From: Xanthobacteraceae bacterium
GTDB lineage: Bacteria; Pseudomonadota; Alphaproteobacteria; Rhizobiales; Xanthobacteraceae
NCBI GenBank assembly: GCA_019746355.1
Contig: JAIESC010000077.1
Coordinates: 1-40,290, forward strand
Direction: 5' to 3'
DNA length: 40,290 bases
Shown: piece by piece, positions 39,457 through 40,290 of the stretch
Layout of the letters: every line of letters starts with the position of its first letter
How positions within the stretch are numbered: position 1 is the stretch's first letter
The notes under the pieces: model-generated
What the model saw: only the letters and a program-made list of their open reading frames with translations
The model's database searches: none
What the model was told of the DNA's origin: nothing
Position numbers and translations under genes: made by a program

Positions 39457-40290
39457 TTATGCCTTCTTTTTCACCAGCGACTTCAAGTCACGCAGGCGCT
39501 TGGCCCAGCCCTCCTTAACGGTTTGTCGGCCACGTCCGATGGCCAGGGCGTCGGCGGGGACATCGGCGGTGATGACCGAGCCGGAACCGACATAGGCGCC
39601 GTCGCCGATGGTCACCGGCGCAACCAATGCCGAGTTGGAGCCGATGAAGGCGCCCGCGCCGATATCGGTGCGGTGCTTGGCCGCGCCGTCATAGTTGCAG
39701 GTGATGGTGCCGGCACCGACATTGGCCCCGGCGCCGACCCGGGCGTCGCCGATATAGGTCAGGTGATTGGCCTTGGCGCCCTGCTCGATCAGCGCCTCCT
39801 TCACCTCGACGAAGTTGCCGATGTGCACGTCGGCCTCGAGCTTCGCCCCCGGCCGCAGCCGCGCATAGGGGCCGACGATGGCGTTCCTGCCGACATGCGC
39901 GCCCTGCAGATGCGAAAACGAGCGGATGGTCGCGCCGTCCTCGATCGAGACGCCGGTGCCGATCACCACATAGGGCTCGACCGTCACGTCCTTGCCGAAC
40001 TTGGTATCGGCGCAAAGATGCACGGTGTCCGGCGCCACCAGCGTCACGCCCGCCTCCATCGCTTCCTGCCGCAGCCGCTGCTGGATCACGGCTTCCGCTT
40101 CCGCCAGTTGCGCCTTGGTGTTGATGCCGCTCACCTCATCCTCCGCCACTTCGAGGGCCACCGCGCGCAGGCTCAGCTTGCGCGCGATCGCCACCGCGTC
40201 CGTCAGATAGAATTCGCCCTTGCGATTGTCGTTGCCGATCTGGTCGAGAATGGGCAGCGCGTGGGCGCCGTCGAACGCCATCAGCCCGCC
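39457..40290 (-). CDS. glmU: Bifunctional UDP-N-acetylglucosamine diphosphorylase/glucosamine-1-phosphate acetyltransferase GlmU, C-terminal part
   Basis: The gene enters from beyond the window end; 277 C-terminal codons are present. The end of the uridylyltransferase domain is seen ([30 protein letters not shown]), then the left-handed beta-helix acetyltransferase domain: [52 protein letters not shown] and [29 protein letters not shown]. It acetylates GlcN-1-P and makes UDP-GlcNAc, following GlmS in the pathway. The acetyl-CoA-site residues lie in the [10 protein letters not shown] region. Stop codon at 39457. Confidence 0.96.
   Translation of the reverse strand, partial: GGLMAFDGAHALPILDQIGNDNRKGEFYLTDAVAIARKLSLRAVALEVAEDEVSGINTKAQLAEAEAVIQQRLRQEAMEAGVTLVAPDTVHLCADTKFGKDVTVEPYVVIGTGVSIEDGATIRSFSHLQGAHVGRNAIVGPYARLRPGAKLEADVHIGNFVEVKEALIEQGAKANHLTYIGDARVGAGANVGAGTITCNYDGAAKHRTDIGAGAFIGSNSALVAPVTIGDGAYVGSGSVITADVPADALAIGRGRQTVKEGWAKRLRDLKSLVKKKA

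Noticed and set aside
1..40290. Search for CRISPR arrays, tRNA genes, insertion sequences, integrases and phage genes
   Set aside because: No regularly spaced repeats, cloverleaf sequences or recognisable transposase, integrase or structural phage proteins were seen, so the mode of insertion remains unexplained.

Overview
The window is high-GC DNA (roughly 60-70% G+C in most genes) from an alphaproteobacterium, most likely order Hyphomicrobiales (Bradyrhizobium, Rhodopseudomonas or Xanthobacteraceae-like). The evidence is the run mfd-sdhE, recG, a DUF502 gene, glmS and glmU, three Bug-type tripartite tricarboxylate transport receptors, an Omp25/RopB-like barrel and paired HupE/UreJ permeases. 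I saw no rRNA, tRNA, CRISPR array, transposase or integrase.

Layout. 1-5.97 kb: the start of a secreted protein, an orphan YejA-type peptide-binding protein, a degenerate adenylate-forming (ANL) protein, a degenerate GGDEF protein and a FrnE-type DsbA protein. 5.97-11 kb: two translationally coupled HupE/UreJ permeases, an enolase-superfamily dehydratase/racemase with a Bug receptor, and an outer-membrane protein made of two fused eight-strand barrels. 11-14.8 kb: mfd and sdhE (DNA repair; flavinylation of succinate dehydrogenase). 14.8-19 kb: a hairpin-rich non-coding block, a secreted serine hydrolase, two tandem paralogous small proteins and a second Bug receptor. 19-21.2 kb: recG. 36.66-40.29 kb: DUF502 membrane protein, glmS and glmU (UDP-GlcNAc synthesis).

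From memory of related genomes, sdhE-recG and recG-DUF502-glmS are neighbours. The segments 14.8-19 kb and 21.2-36.66 kb therefore look like accessory DNA inserted at two nearby points. The larger one is full of gene debris: ParE-like and LuxR fragments, a frameshifted DUF3859 gene, a truncated ECF sigma factor, a frameshifted membrane protein, an internally deleted DUF805 gene, and a dead PIN/RHH toxin-antitoxin pair ending 3 nt from the DUF502 stop codon. Intact genes inside it are a tiny lipoprotein, a candidate secreted papain-fold protein, a copper-defence operon (His-rich protein, lipoprotein, TolC-like channel, multicopper oxidase, cupredoxin) that ends in a truncated CusF, a DksA-like zinc protein, a low-GC L-arginine:glycine amidinotransferase, and a coupled Rieske/unknown/amidohydrolase operon with its own Bug receptor.

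The most unusual observations are the amidinotransferase sitting on a broken sigma-factor gene, the hairpin array at 15.06-15.38 kb, the tandem small paralogues at 17.3-17.8 kb, the secreted candidate cysteine hydrolase at 22.0 kb, and the side-by-side degenerate ANL and GGDEF proteins. Several frameshifts fall at homopolymers, so some of the decay could be sequencing error.
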